From: Eretmocerus hayati
Taxonomy: Eukaryota > Arthropoda > Insecta > Hymenoptera > Aphelinidae
Reading direction: 5' to 3'
Length of the DNA: 64,000 nt
Assembly: GCA_029851415.1 (NCBI GenBank)
Contig: CM056742.1
Coordinates: 62,816,454-62,880,453 of the forward strand
Position numbers and translations under genes: made by a program. Below the pieces are notes generated by a model. It worked only from the letters and a program-made list of their open reading frames with translations. It was not told the DNA's origin and did not search any database. Numbering within the stretch: position 1 is the stretch's first letter; every line of letters begins with the position of its first letter. Positions 45,937-56,600 of this stretch are shown piece by piece.

Positions 45937-47312
45937 TTCAGGATTCATGGTTATCAAAGGTCGAGTGGAACGAATCGGTTCCAAACAACATTCACTTCGC
46001 ATGGACTAACTTTTGCGATCAATTTAATTCAATAGAGTAACTCACTTTCGATCGAAGAGTCGTCGAAAAGGACAGCAGTGACATAGAACTCCACGGTTTT
46101 TCCGATGCAAGTGAGGCTGGATATGGAGCATGTATCTATATTCGATCCCAAAATCCAAACGGTACGTACCGTATTACTTTGCTTTGCTCAAAATCTCGTG
46201 TGGCACCACTCAAGTCGCTAACAATTCCTCGCCTTGAATTATGCGGTATGCAACTATTGGCGGACTTTTTTCAACAAGTAGTGAAGGCCATAGAGATCAA
46301 ATTCAATCGAACGTATTTTTGGTCAGACTCCTCTATAGCCTTGCATTGGATAAATACCCCATCAAACACTCTCAATACATTTGTCGCGAATCGCGTGACG
46401 GACATTAAGAGCAAGACAAATGTTAGCGATTGGTCCCATGTACGGTCTGCGGACAATCCCGCCGACAAACTATCCAGGGGCCAGTTGCCCCATGATTTTT
46501 GTGAAAATTCACAGTGGCAGCATGGTCCGTCATGGTTGAGTCAATCTGAAGAAAATTGGCCAAAATCACAGATCCCTGGTTTGGACTGTGTACCAGAAAA
46601 ACGCAAAGCTCATTGTTTAGTCATCAACTCGGATCCAACAGATTTTTTGAAACTTTTTAATAAAATTTCATCTTTCACGAAACTCTTACGCATTATCGTA
46701 AGATGGCGACGTTATTTAGAGATGATTTCGAAACACATCGCCCTCAAGAAACAGAGCCAAAATAACGATCAATCGAAAGGAAAGCACGTTGTCAGATCAG
46801 GTCCATTAAGGGTCGATGAATTACGGAAGGCCGAAAGGACTATCATTCTGCTCATGCAAAGGTCTAAACTCAAATGTGAAATAAAAGATACTATGAACCG
46901 TAAAGAACGCATCCTTCCAGAGTCTAGTTCAGTCTCAACATCAAATTCGACCGACAAAAGCAATCCATTAGATCCATTTTTTAACGATGATGGAATCCTA
47001 AGAGTCGGCGGTAGATTACGCAAAGCCATCATTCCATTTTCTTCTAAACATCCTATAATTTTGCCCGGCAAAAATCATATCGCCAAACTTATAATACAAC
47101 ACCATCATGAGTGTGATTTGCACCCAGGCGTTCAAGGAACCCTTTACGCTCTCAGAGAGGAATTTTGGCCCGTGAATGGAAAAAGGCAAGTCAAACAAGT
47201 CATTTTCAATTGTGTACCTTGTTTCCGTGCTAAGCCCCGGCTGCATGAATACGTGATGGGAAATCTTCCAGATTCTCGAGTACAACAATCACGACCGTTC
47301 AAACGAGAATGA
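45837..47312 (+). pseudogene. BEL/Pao RNase H and integrase zinc domain
   Basis: After the frameshift the reading gives ISDPIGLLGPVTLFARKI, then a TAA at 46038. RNase H has HGFSDASEAGYGACIY, PRLELCGMQLLAD, FWSDSSIALHWI and SADNPADKLSRG, so the four acidic positions are kept. The integrase zinc domain is LIIQHHHECDLHPGVQG with FNCVPCFRAKP. It stops at QQSRPF, where the integrase core should begin. The last codons (KRE) come from the junction. Confidence 0.9.
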
Positions 47313-47384
47313 GAAAATCCGGGACTTGTCATAGATAAGTGATGTAATGTGTTCTCGCAGGCGTTTGATTGGATTCATTATAGT
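47308..47384. repeat. 77-bp direct repeat bordering the BEL fragment, copy 2
   Basis: Second copy of 41523-41599, with one base different. The junction with pol shows the short shared sequence aatgag. Beyond it the foldback right arm continues without a break to 48526. Confidence 0.9.
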
Positions 47385-48144
47385 AGAACTTGCATATGCA
47401 TCTGATGGCGCAGATGCATATGCAGATTTTGATTGATTTGACAAGGTGTTTTTTCTTCAGATGTTTCAGTAACATCGAGCAATTCTGCTACCGCTGATTT
47501 TTTGTTTTTGTCAACATTTATTTAATCAAGATAATAAAGTTCATTATTGAATCTGAGTATTTCATTATTACTATAAGTGCGAGTTTCTTACCTATAGCAC
47601 AATCATGACTTGAGAACCATATAATTCTGAATTTCTTACGATTTCATTATGTAGACCTTTTTTTTCTTATGAAAGTTTCATTATGTAGAACTTGAAATTG
47701 ACATCATGAATTGCCTTTTGGATGCTTGAGTTATGATTTTGCTATGAGTTACAAACTCCTGCTTCAATTTTCCCCATTCAATTCATCCTATACCTCCAAA
47801 ATAATCAAAATGAATCCTACTCCTGACAATGTCGGCAAGTACAATTTAGTAAAGTGTCTAACTGATTGAAGGCACCGATTCGATGCAATTTTCAGGGATG
47901 TATAGTTGCGAAGCTTCATTCTTTTGACAAGGATAACCATTGCTTGGAAAACTCATGAAGTCATGATAGTAACTGAAATTTCCATCACTCTTGCTTTCTC
48001 GATTTTTCATCAATTTCTAGGGCACGTTGGGGGTTCGGATTATGCTTTTTCTCTGTTTGATCATTGCCAATGCAAATAGAAAAAGCAAAAGCGAAGCAGC
48101 AGACGAGCAAGTTCAAGGTAATTTTCAGTTTTTTAAGGGTCCCG

Positions 48145-48526
48145 GCAAATCTTATTCGCTGAAATTTCAGTGGAAATTCTCACTGGTGAATCAGTGAACT
48201 ATCTCACTGATCAATCAGTGATACTCACTGAAGCTTCAGTGACACTCACTGAAACATCAGTGATCAGGACCCGTCCGACCCCCGACGTCACTGAAGTTTC
48301 AGTGAATTATCTCACTGATTCTTCAGTGACCCTCACTGAAACTTCAGTGATCAGGACCCGTCCGACCCTCGAGGTCACTGAAATTCCAGTGAGGGTCACT
48401 GATGACTTCAGTGCATATGCACTGATGTCCCAGTGCGTATGCACTGAAGTCATCAGTCAAAGTTGATCCGTAATGCACTGAAGTTCAGTGGATTCTCACT
48501 GATGGATACGGAGAGAGTACGTGAGG
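48145..48526. repeat. Right TIR, tandem palindromes
   Basis: Inverted copy of 38808-39200 with few differences, ending gtacgtgagg. Includes the paired copies of gcatatgcac palindromes, which are a separate motif near the outer end. Confidence 0.85.
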
Positions 48527-48771
48527 CTCATTCCCGCTCCCGAAACTATTGGAATGAGGTCACAACACCCGTTCAGGTTAATCATCTCGTGAAATACTAT
48601 GCGTGGCAATAAAGAGCTCCATATACTCCAACTCCAAGCTCAAGCATCAACTTGGATAGACGGAAAACAGCTTTGCTAAGCACAATTACTCAAGTCACGG
48701 TTAGAATTATGTCACAGATACACCTTACCAAGGAACAAGTTTTGAATATATGGTGATAATGTTCCTCATGA
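48527..48771. other. Short spacer, nothing seen
   Basis: A 245-bp stretch between two inverted-repeat elements, without motif or gene. Confidence 0.5.
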
Positions 48772-49392
48772 AATGAGAAAATTCGTTTTTTTTTTTCTTA
48801 CGAAATCAAAGGAACCCAGAACACATCGTGCCATTTACCACTAGCGATTCCTACGAGTAACGAAGGGAGGGATAATTAAATATTTCATTGCTCAAGTGCC
48901 TATTGTGGATGGAAATAGGAAGTACAACTATGTTGTCGGATTAGTTTTGAGTAATAGAGTGGGTCGTATTCTGTCACGTGTCCCCAATGAGCCCATACAT
49001 AGCTTGGTACGATAATTGAACTACGAATCTCTTTCGAATCTCCACGGTCAATTGATTCGAAACTGCTAAGAGAGAATCATATCTCGCGTTACTCAGAGTA
49101 TCAGAGAAAATTAATCGAGATTCGGGAGAAATTCGTTGTTTGATGATCATATCAAGCTATGTATGGGCTGATTGGAGGCACGTGACACAACACCACCCAC
49201 TCTATCACTCAAAATTAATTCGACAACATTGTCGTACATCCTTTTTCTATCTCTTCATCCACAATAGGCACTTGAGCGATGAAATATTCAGATATTCATC
49301 ACTTCGTTACTGGTGAAGATTGCTAGTGGTAAATGGCGCGATGTATTCTGGGTTCCTTTGATTTCGTAGGAAAAAAGAACGAATTTTTCCAC
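48772..49392. mobile_element. Inverted-repeat MITE, about 620 bp
   Basis: The sequence gaaaattcgttttttttttc followed by tacgaaatcaaaggaaccca has an inverted counterpart at about 49330-49390. Similarity continues along both arms of about 280 bp (caagtgcctattgtggatg versus catccacaataggcacttg). The centre is near 49080. No target duplication could be fixed. Confidence 0.7.
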
Positions 49393-50166
49393 CACGTCCT
49401 CCCGGTCCCTTAATTTTCCGGGCCGCACCCACACTCGCGCTGTAACCTTTGCTACATCAATGTACGCACACTTCAGAAGAGGATATATTTCCAGTTCATT
49501 TTATCAGCAAAAAATCAGTGAGTGATCATTCAGTGGAACCTCACCACACTCCCCCATCCTTTAAATATCCAGCACAATTGATCCACATGCAGAGCACCAG
49601 GGTTGCATTGGATCACCCTGTCCCAACAATTGGTAGCAGAGCGCAGTGACCGTGCTGGAAATTTTTGTTTGATTTGTGATTTTTTGTGTGCCGCGAGTGT
49701 GAAATAATGCGTGCGCGTGGGAATCAGGAGTGCCGCGAGGCCGTGCAGTGAGTTAGTGCTGTGAAGTGTTGTGCGTCTGGCGGGAATTCACCCGCCCTAA
49801 TCTGCATCTTCAGCATCGCAGACGCCAGTACCAGAGCCTACATTTAGGCTCCCCTGGCACCGGCACCAGCGGACGACGCATCCAGACTTACGTGTTCGCC
49901 GGCCGGCGAGCTCGGGTGGCATCATCATCGAGCAACTCACTGTCAGTTGGTCCACACAGGGCAGCTGGCTTGCACATCTGCAGCACCATCCCACCGTCAT
50001 CGGTAGTGCAACCCAGCAGTCATCAGCTGGGGCTCGACGGTAAGGGTGCACATCGTCGTCGAGAGCAGAGGGTCAGTGCGGGGGGGGGGGGCGGCAAGTC
50101 AGCCGCGCCCCCCGTGGTGAGTGGATATATCGTTCCTCTCTCTCTCACCCATTATTCTTATGAGAT

Positions 50167-50880
50167 GGTAGGGGGACAATTTTCCCAATCCATTTTTCCC
50201 AATGTCAAAAGTTCCAAAGTATATATTCCCAATGGAATAATTTCCCAATGACATTTTCCTCGGGATAACAGTTTCCCAATCCAATTTTTCCCAATTGATT
50301 TTCCCCCAAAACGGGAATTGAGTAATTTTCCACATATATTTTGAACAGAACAGATTGTCCATAGTATCGGATATGAAGTACAAAATTTAAGTTTTGATTC
50401 AGACGAAACGTGCAGAGTCGTTCAGCCCTACGCCTAGAATTCCACTTCAACTCTTCTCGTTTACACTAGACAATCAGAGAGGTTGAATCGTGAGGACTAC
50501 ATTTATCTACGCATTATGCAGAAATAAGCAAAGCATCATCAGGATATTCCTGGGGGATGACGATATTATTCCTCATCTACGGAGGATAGGATATGATGAT
50601 GAATAACCGATATATGGATGGTCGTTTGTATGAATAATTGGAATATAAGAGATTGTACCCTCCAAATTCATCCTATCCGAGCCATCTTATTGAAAAAATA
50701 CAACGAATGATATTTACTTGTCGTTTGTTGAATATGAGTTTGGGAAATTATACAATTGGGAAAAATGTCATTGGGAAAAAATTATTGTGGGAGAAGAGAG
50801 CTTTGGGGAAACAAGTCTCTTGGAATAATGTCTTTGGGAAGTTTTTCTGGGAAGAATGGATTGGGAAAGACGTCCACCAA
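50167..50880. mobile_element. Inverted-repeat element rich in TTCCCAAT motifs
   Basis: The direct repeat tcttatgagat lies at 50156-50166 and 50881-50891, consistent with a 9-11-bp target duplication. The inner ends are inverted (GGTAGGGGGAC and GTCCACC). The left 150 bp and right 160 bp carry the word TTCCCAAT or its complement ATTGGGAA about every 10-25 bp, in opposite orientation in the two arms. The centre (50340-50730) is unique. ORFs of 81-94 codons inside it follow the repeat and are not gene-like. Confidence 0.8.
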
Positions 50881-51448
50881 TCTTATGAGATACATGTATA
50901 GACGTGTATAGGTGGGCGCGTGGCTCTTGTCGCGCGCTCTCTCTCCTTCTCTCCCCTCACCCCCGCTCCACTGCTCATCTCAAGCAGCTGGCAACATTGT
51001 TGCCGCGCTGCATATCTCCCGCGAGCTCATCAGCTGATATTCGCGAAGCCGTTGTCGCATCGCTCTAGCATTCTGCTACGAGCAAGATAGGTCTCATACA
51101 CTTACGCGAATATCGGTTTGACATTATTGCGCTCGCTCGCACGATGTTATACCGCGAGTTGCAGTAAATCCCCAGTTTGCGTGTGCATGCCGCCGTACTC
51201 GCCAGTGCCTGGCTAACTCAATTGTTTGTGTTGTTTGTTTCATTGTATGAAATACAGCAGGCTCGCTTAGCTTTTCAGCACGCGTTGATGTATTCTAGAA
51301 CGGTGAAATTGACTCGCTTCTCAGCCTACTTGCGTCAATTCCACAATTCGAGCTGGGTATCGTGAACTGATTGGTTTGAATTTTGGACTTGAATTTATAC
51401 GTTTCCCCGTTTCGTTGCTGTGTAGTCTCCGTGGATTTTCATTCGAAA

Positions 51449-52420
51449 ATGACTTCAGAATTACTATTGCGTCAGATGGACGAGCACAGCTGGATCACAA
51501 ATTTTGTTGACAATAAAAGAAACGTGGCAAAGCCAAGCTCACGGCCGCATATCTGAAGACAAGAATCGGTGTACTGGGAGGTCATTAGACGAGTTCTGTT
51601 GCGCGTCACGACGAATTATATCCGCATCGTTCAACACTCGAAGAGCAAGAATATTCCAAAGATCAGATGTTTCCAGTAACCGGAGAGGGTTATTGTGATG
51701 CTCGCACTTGGCACTTAGGAGAAATCACTGACACAGAGTATCTTCTGCCGCGTACCTCAGATGCAATTCGTCAGCTTATTCCAACCAAGCTGCTGCAGTT
51801 TTTGACACCCGGCAACTTATTCGAACTTCTGCGGACGTGCAGTCAATGCCTCATGTAGAAGTTCATGAATTTTCAGGTGAACAAAGCGATTGGGAGCTTT
51901 TCAAAGATCAGTTCAAATGGATCGTAGTCAATCAACCTTTCGCTTCCTCAGTGAAGGTTCAGCTCTTACTTCGCGCTGTAGAAGGGGATGCTGCTGAATT
52001 GCTCAAGGGTACTAGGCTTGCTGAAACTAACTTTGACACAGCTTGGGAAAGATTGAGTCGTTGTTATGACAATTCACGTCTCAGGCTACGCATACATTTA
52101 GAAGCACTGATCAATTTGCCCTCAATGAAGGAAAAATCAGATGAGTTGTTGGCGGAAATTTTAAATTTAGCGGAGGAGGCTAAGCGAGGCCTCAAAGATT
52201 TAGAATGTCAGGTAGATCATTACGATTCTTAGTTGGCCCATTTATTCAATTGTCTGTGAATTCGATGCACCTACTAGAGAAAATTGGACTGTTCGTCAGG
52301 GATCGATTGTGGGTTTTCCAACTTCAAGCAAAAATTATAACCACGATAGCGATGAAACCTACTTTGGAGAAGCTGAGATGTCTCCTACGCTAACCCAGCC
52401 ACCGTGCCCACAAGATTCTA
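51449..52420 (+). pseudogene. BEL/Pao gag, frameshifted
   Basis: The ATG at 51449 opens MTSELLLRQMDEHSW. After a shift, KAKLTAAYLKTRI, then a TAG, then HDELYPHRS and KDQMFPVTGEGY correspond to the N-terminal part of Pao-type Gag. After another shift near 51775 the DUF1759-like core is clear: VEVHEFSGEQSDWELFKDQF, LLRAVEGDAAELLKG and FDTAWERLSRCYDNSRLRL. It ends with a TAG after VDHYDS at 52230, and further Gag-like sequence appears in another frame. At least two frameshifts and two stops make it a pseudogene. Confidence 0.8.
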
Positions 52421-52742
52421 CTGGGCAAAATCGTGGAGGTAATTCGACGATTCATTTTGATGATGGATTGATGATGATGCGACAACACAAGGCCCATCGA
52501 TTGGTAATAGTGACGATCCTGGTCCATGGGTTGTCATTCACCATGAGGTCCTTGAAGGTGACCCACCTGCTTCCACAGGATCAGACGCTGAAAATGTTTT
52601 GCTACATGATCATCACAGGCCAAACGACGATACTAGAAGCGGCGTTCATTTTGAATCATCGTCATCATCAGATGAGAATTATGATGAGCATGACATTGGG
52701 ATTTTGATGAGCCGTCCAAGAGGGAGATGAGCAATCCTTCTG

Positions 52743-53114
52743 GTGCGCGACTATCCTGAACCGGCAACCGATCCTTGGCGAGCCATCAGCCAGGAAGATG
52801 CTGATTGGACGAGTATGTCTCGAAATCTCACCGGAGAGGAGGAAATAACATTATGGCAAGGCAGCGAGAGACAAGATGATAGCACCAATAGCGTAATCGA
52901 GGTAGCGTCAGAGGAGCATGCTTGTGTAGCGAGGACTCACGAAATAGCTAATGCGAGCGAGGAATCAATATTGGCTGTAGACGAGCATGAACGAGAGAGA
53001 CGCGAGCGATCGTGCATTCTGCTCGATTTCTATACGGAAGACCCTCCTGCATCACAACGTGCGTACGCTAGGGTGGGCCGCAGAAGGGCTTTTTCGAAAA
53101 TCGATACGCCCTAG
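52743..53114 (+). other. Unrecognised 123-codon acidic ORF
   Basis: The frame is Glu/Ser/Asp-rich with a final basic stretch (RAYARVGRRRAFSKIDTP). It follows the BEL gag remnant and may be part of the same element, but I recognise no domain. It could equally be chance. Confidence 0.2.
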
Positions 53115-53229
53115 CGCGGGAATGTTGTGTTTGTATATATAGATGTGAAAAAAATTCTGCTGGACGCTGAGAAATGAGATTCTAGGTCCCAGCAAGAGCC
53201 ATCAAGCTTTTATTAAAATCGACGCAGGT

Positions 53230-53805
53230 TTAAATGGGAATGTTCCTGTTTCGGTTTTTTCTTCCTATTTTTGCTCGCATTTCTAGCACATCCAGGCATT
53301 TTTCAACGTACTTTAGCTTTTCTCAAAGCTCGTTCCAGATCATACAAAATGTGCTAAAGTACGTCCAATTTTAACTGACTAGAGAGAATCTATCTCAATT
53401 TTCCCAAAAAAAGATCATTATTAGAAATTCCAAACTGGGGCGATTTTCCCTCCAAACTTTGCTTGTATTTCTGGTGCATCTGAACATTTTCCAACGTTCC
53501 TTAGCTCATTTTAAAGCTTGTTCACCTACAAAATGAGCTGAAGTACGTTCGATTCCGACTAACCCGAGCCAATCTATCTCAATTTTTCTGGAAAGTGATA
53601 AGTTTCGAAAAATCCGAAAATAAGCGACTTCCCCCTCCCGCCTCACTCCTTTCAAAACTCGAGATGGAAAAATTGAGATAGATCGGCTTGGATTGGTCGA
53701 GATCGAACGTACTCCAGCTCATTTCGTAGGTTTCGGAGCAAGCTTTAGAAAGAGCTGAAGTACTTTGGAAAATGCTTGGATGCCCCCCCTGCTGCAAAAG
53801 TTCGA
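53230..53805. repeat. Diverged ~190-bp repeats, direct then inverted
   Basis: Two direct units (about 53270-53430 and 53455-53615) share ttttccaacgt...ccttagctca, the word acctacaaaatgagct, and the ending aatctatctcaattttt. A third copy at about 53655-53800 is inverted (aaaaattgagatagatcgg ... ctgaagtactttggaaaatg). There is no coding content. Confidence 0.65.
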
Positions 53806-53859
53806 TTGGATTCGATTGAAATACATCCAATCGTTCTGAATCTAGAATCTTATGATGAA

Positions 53860-56600
53860 TTTGAAACATGACTTTCAGGATTGGGGAAGATTGGAGTTCA
53901 ATAACGATCAATGATGTTGATCATGATTCGAACAGTATAGACCAATCTCCACCAATGCAGACTTTTCGCATTGAAAGTGAGATTGCCAATCAATTTCAAT
54001 ACTTACTGCCAGTATTCGGGAATCGTTATTCTATCTGTATTAATGCTGATTCTCTTGATAGGATATCGCGATTCCAATCTGTGTCAATGCCATGAAAAAG
54101 TATTGACATGCTATGGGTCCTATCTACTTCAATCGATTTCAACACTGTTTTTCAGTAATGGAAACATCGAGATCTCAATCAGCCTCAATCGACCTCAGTA
54201 CTGACTGGGAGCGTTGGAGACCTTGAATCCGATTTATCTGAATCGATTCGAATGACGGATATTATTATTGGAATTCTGAAATCCTATCTGCCTCAATCGA
54301 TTTCAATACTGTTTTCCAGTATTGGAAACATCGGGATCTCAATCCGCTTCAATCGACCTCAATACTGAGTGGAAGTATTGGAGTTTTCATATCCTATTTA
54401 TCTGAATCAATTGGAATGCTGGATATTAATATTGGAGATTCGAGATCCTATCTGCCTCAATCGATTCCAATACTGATTTTCAGTATTGGGGACATCGAGA
54501 ACTCAATCCGCCTCAATCGACCTCAATACTGACTTTCAGTCATTATCACAAATCAACGTCTCACATATACATCACTCACATTACAGCTAAGGTTTCAATA
54601 CAATCCAATACTTATTTTAATCATGATCGCATTAACACATCATCGCATTACATAACTAAACGCTAACTGGAGGTTCTGTCACTCATCAGTCTTATATAGG
54701 AACAGGAGAGATGGTTCGTCGCTTGCGAGGAAGAAATCCCATGATATTTGGATGCAAACTGAGATGGTCATAGAAACGCCGCCTAGCGTCAGCCACTCGA
54801 ATTCTATCGGCCTCAATCGATTCCAATACTAACTTTCGGGAATGGGAAGTTCAATAACTCACACTATGTCGATCGGTCCCAATACTGACTATCAGCATCT
54901 ACGAGTTTATTTATCGTCCTTGATCGATTTGAATGCTGAATATCAGTATTGGGAACTTGGAATCCTATCTGCCCAGTCAAAATCCAGTACTGTTTCCAAG
55001 TATTGAGAACATCGAAATCTCAACCCATTTCAATCGAACTCAATACTGACTGTGAGTATTCTAGCCCTTATATCCTAATAACCTGAATTGATTTCAGTAC
55101 TGTCTCTCAGTATTGGGTAAATCGCTATCTCAATCCACTTCAATCGATCTCAATACTGAAAGTAAGCATTAGAAACCCTATATCCTATCTACTTGGATCG
55201 ATTTGGATGCTGGATATCAGTATTGAGGACTGAAATCCTATCTGCCCCAATCGATTCCAGAACTGTTCTTCAGTATTGGAAACATCGGGTTTCCAATCCG
55301 CTTCAATCGATCTCAATACTGATTTTCAGCATTGCAGATTTTATATCCTATCTACTTGGATCGATTTGAATGCTGGATATCAGTATTGAGGACTTGAAAT
55401 CCTATCTGCCCGAATCGATCCCAGAACTGTCTTTCAGTATTGGAAACATCGGGATATCAATACGCTTCAATCGATCTCAATACTGATGTTCAGCATTGCA
55501 GACCTCATATGATCTTTACCTGAATCGGATTGAATGCTAAGTATCAGTATTGAGGACTCGAGATCCTATCTGCCCCAATCGATTTCAGTGCTGTATTTCA
55601 GTATTGGAAACATCGGGTTCTCAATCCGCTTCAATCGATCTCAATACTGATTTTCAGCATTGCAGATCTTATGTCCTATCTACTTGAATCGGATTGAATG
55701 CTAAATATCAGTATTGAGGACTTGAAATCCTACCTGCCCCGATCGATTTGAGTAATGTCTCTCAGAACTGGGTAGATCGCTATCTCAATCCACTTAATCG
55801 ATCTCAATACTGAAAGTAAGCATTAGGAACCCTATATCCTATCTAGATGAATCAATTTGAATGCTGTATATCAGTATTGAGGACTTGAAATCCTATCTGC
55901 CCCAATCGATTCAAGAACTGTTTTTCAGTATTGGAAACATCGGGTTCTCAACCCGCTTCAATCGATCTCAATACTGCTTTTCAGCATTAAAGACCTCATA
56001 TCATATTCGTCTGGGTAGGATTGAATGCTGAATTTCAGTATTGGGGACTGGGAATCCCATCTGCCCCAATCTATTCCAGTAGTGTTTTTCGGAAGTGGGA
56101 ACTTCGAGATCTCGATCAGCTTCGATAGATTTTAATACTGATTTTCAGCATTACAGACCTCATATGATATTCACCTGAATCGAATTGGATGCTGAATATC
56201 ACTAATGAGGACTTAGAACCCTATCCGCCTCAATCATTCCCAGTACTGTATTTCAGTACTGAGAATATCGGGATCTCAATACGCTTCGATCGATCTGAAT
56301 ACTGATGTTCAGCATTGCAGACCTTATATCATATTCACTTGAATCGATTCGAATGCTGTGTATCAGATTGGGAATGAGAAGTCCTATCTGCCTCAATAGA
56401 TCCAAATACTGACCTCTATTATTGGAGACCGTATATTCTATCTACGTCAATTAAAACGAATGATGATTGTTAGTATTGAGGACTTGGAATCCTATCTGCC
56501 CTGATCGTTTCCAGTACCGTCTTCCAGTATTGCAAACATCGAGATCTCATACAGGCCCAATCGATTTCAATACTGATTCTCAGCATTGCAGACCTTATAA
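53860..56600. repeat. Satellite A, ~164-bp monomers
   Basis: About sixteen diverged tandem monomers, marked by ggacttgaaatcctatctgc (for example at 55399, 55563, 55728 and 55890). They are spaced about 164 bp in the regular part and less regularly before 55200. Each monomer carries caatactg followed after a few bases by cagtattg or cagcattg, a short dyad. It borders satellite B and shares this motif with it. Confidence 0.85.

Larger units (their letters stand above)
41600..47307 (+). mobile_element. BEL/Pao retrotransposon, 3' truncated
   Basis: A 5' LTR, tRNA-Tyr primer site, one gag-pol reading frame and pol through RNase H and the integrase zinc domain are present. The element stops abruptly before the integrase core, and the 3' LTR is absent. 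The 3' junction at 47305-47311 joins pol to foldback-arm sequence that also lies immediately upstream of the 5' LTR. The element is dead: it has nonsense codons, a frameshift and an altered RT box. No 5-bp target duplication can be scored because the 3' end is lost. Confidence 0.9.
38808..48526. mobile_element. Large foldback element with palindrome-built TIRs
   Basis: The ends CCTCACGT...ACTCTCTCCGTATCC (38808 inward) and the inverted copy ending ACGTGAGG at 48526 bound arms that remain similar for about 1.6 kb on the left (to about 40430) and, on the right, from 41135 to 41599 and again from 47308 to 48526. The interruption on the right is a BEL/Pao fragment. Without it the element is about 4 kb, with a short centre (40430-41100). 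A hairpin of two exact 20-bp arms (41102-41121 and 41128-41147) lies where the right arm starts. No transposase is recognisable and no target duplication could be seen, so the family is unknown. Confidence 0.8.
49393..52740 (+). mobile_element. Second BEL/Pao element, decayed 5' part
   Basis: A probable LTR end (cccaaca, 49628) precedes TGGTAGCAGAG at 49631-49641, which matches the 3' end of initiator tRNA-Met for 11 bases. A long GC-rich leader follows, interrupted by a 714-bp inverted-repeat element, and then a gag pseudogene from 51449. The LTR start is not recognisable. No RT or integrase follows, so the element is truncated or deleted before pol. Confidence 0.55.
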
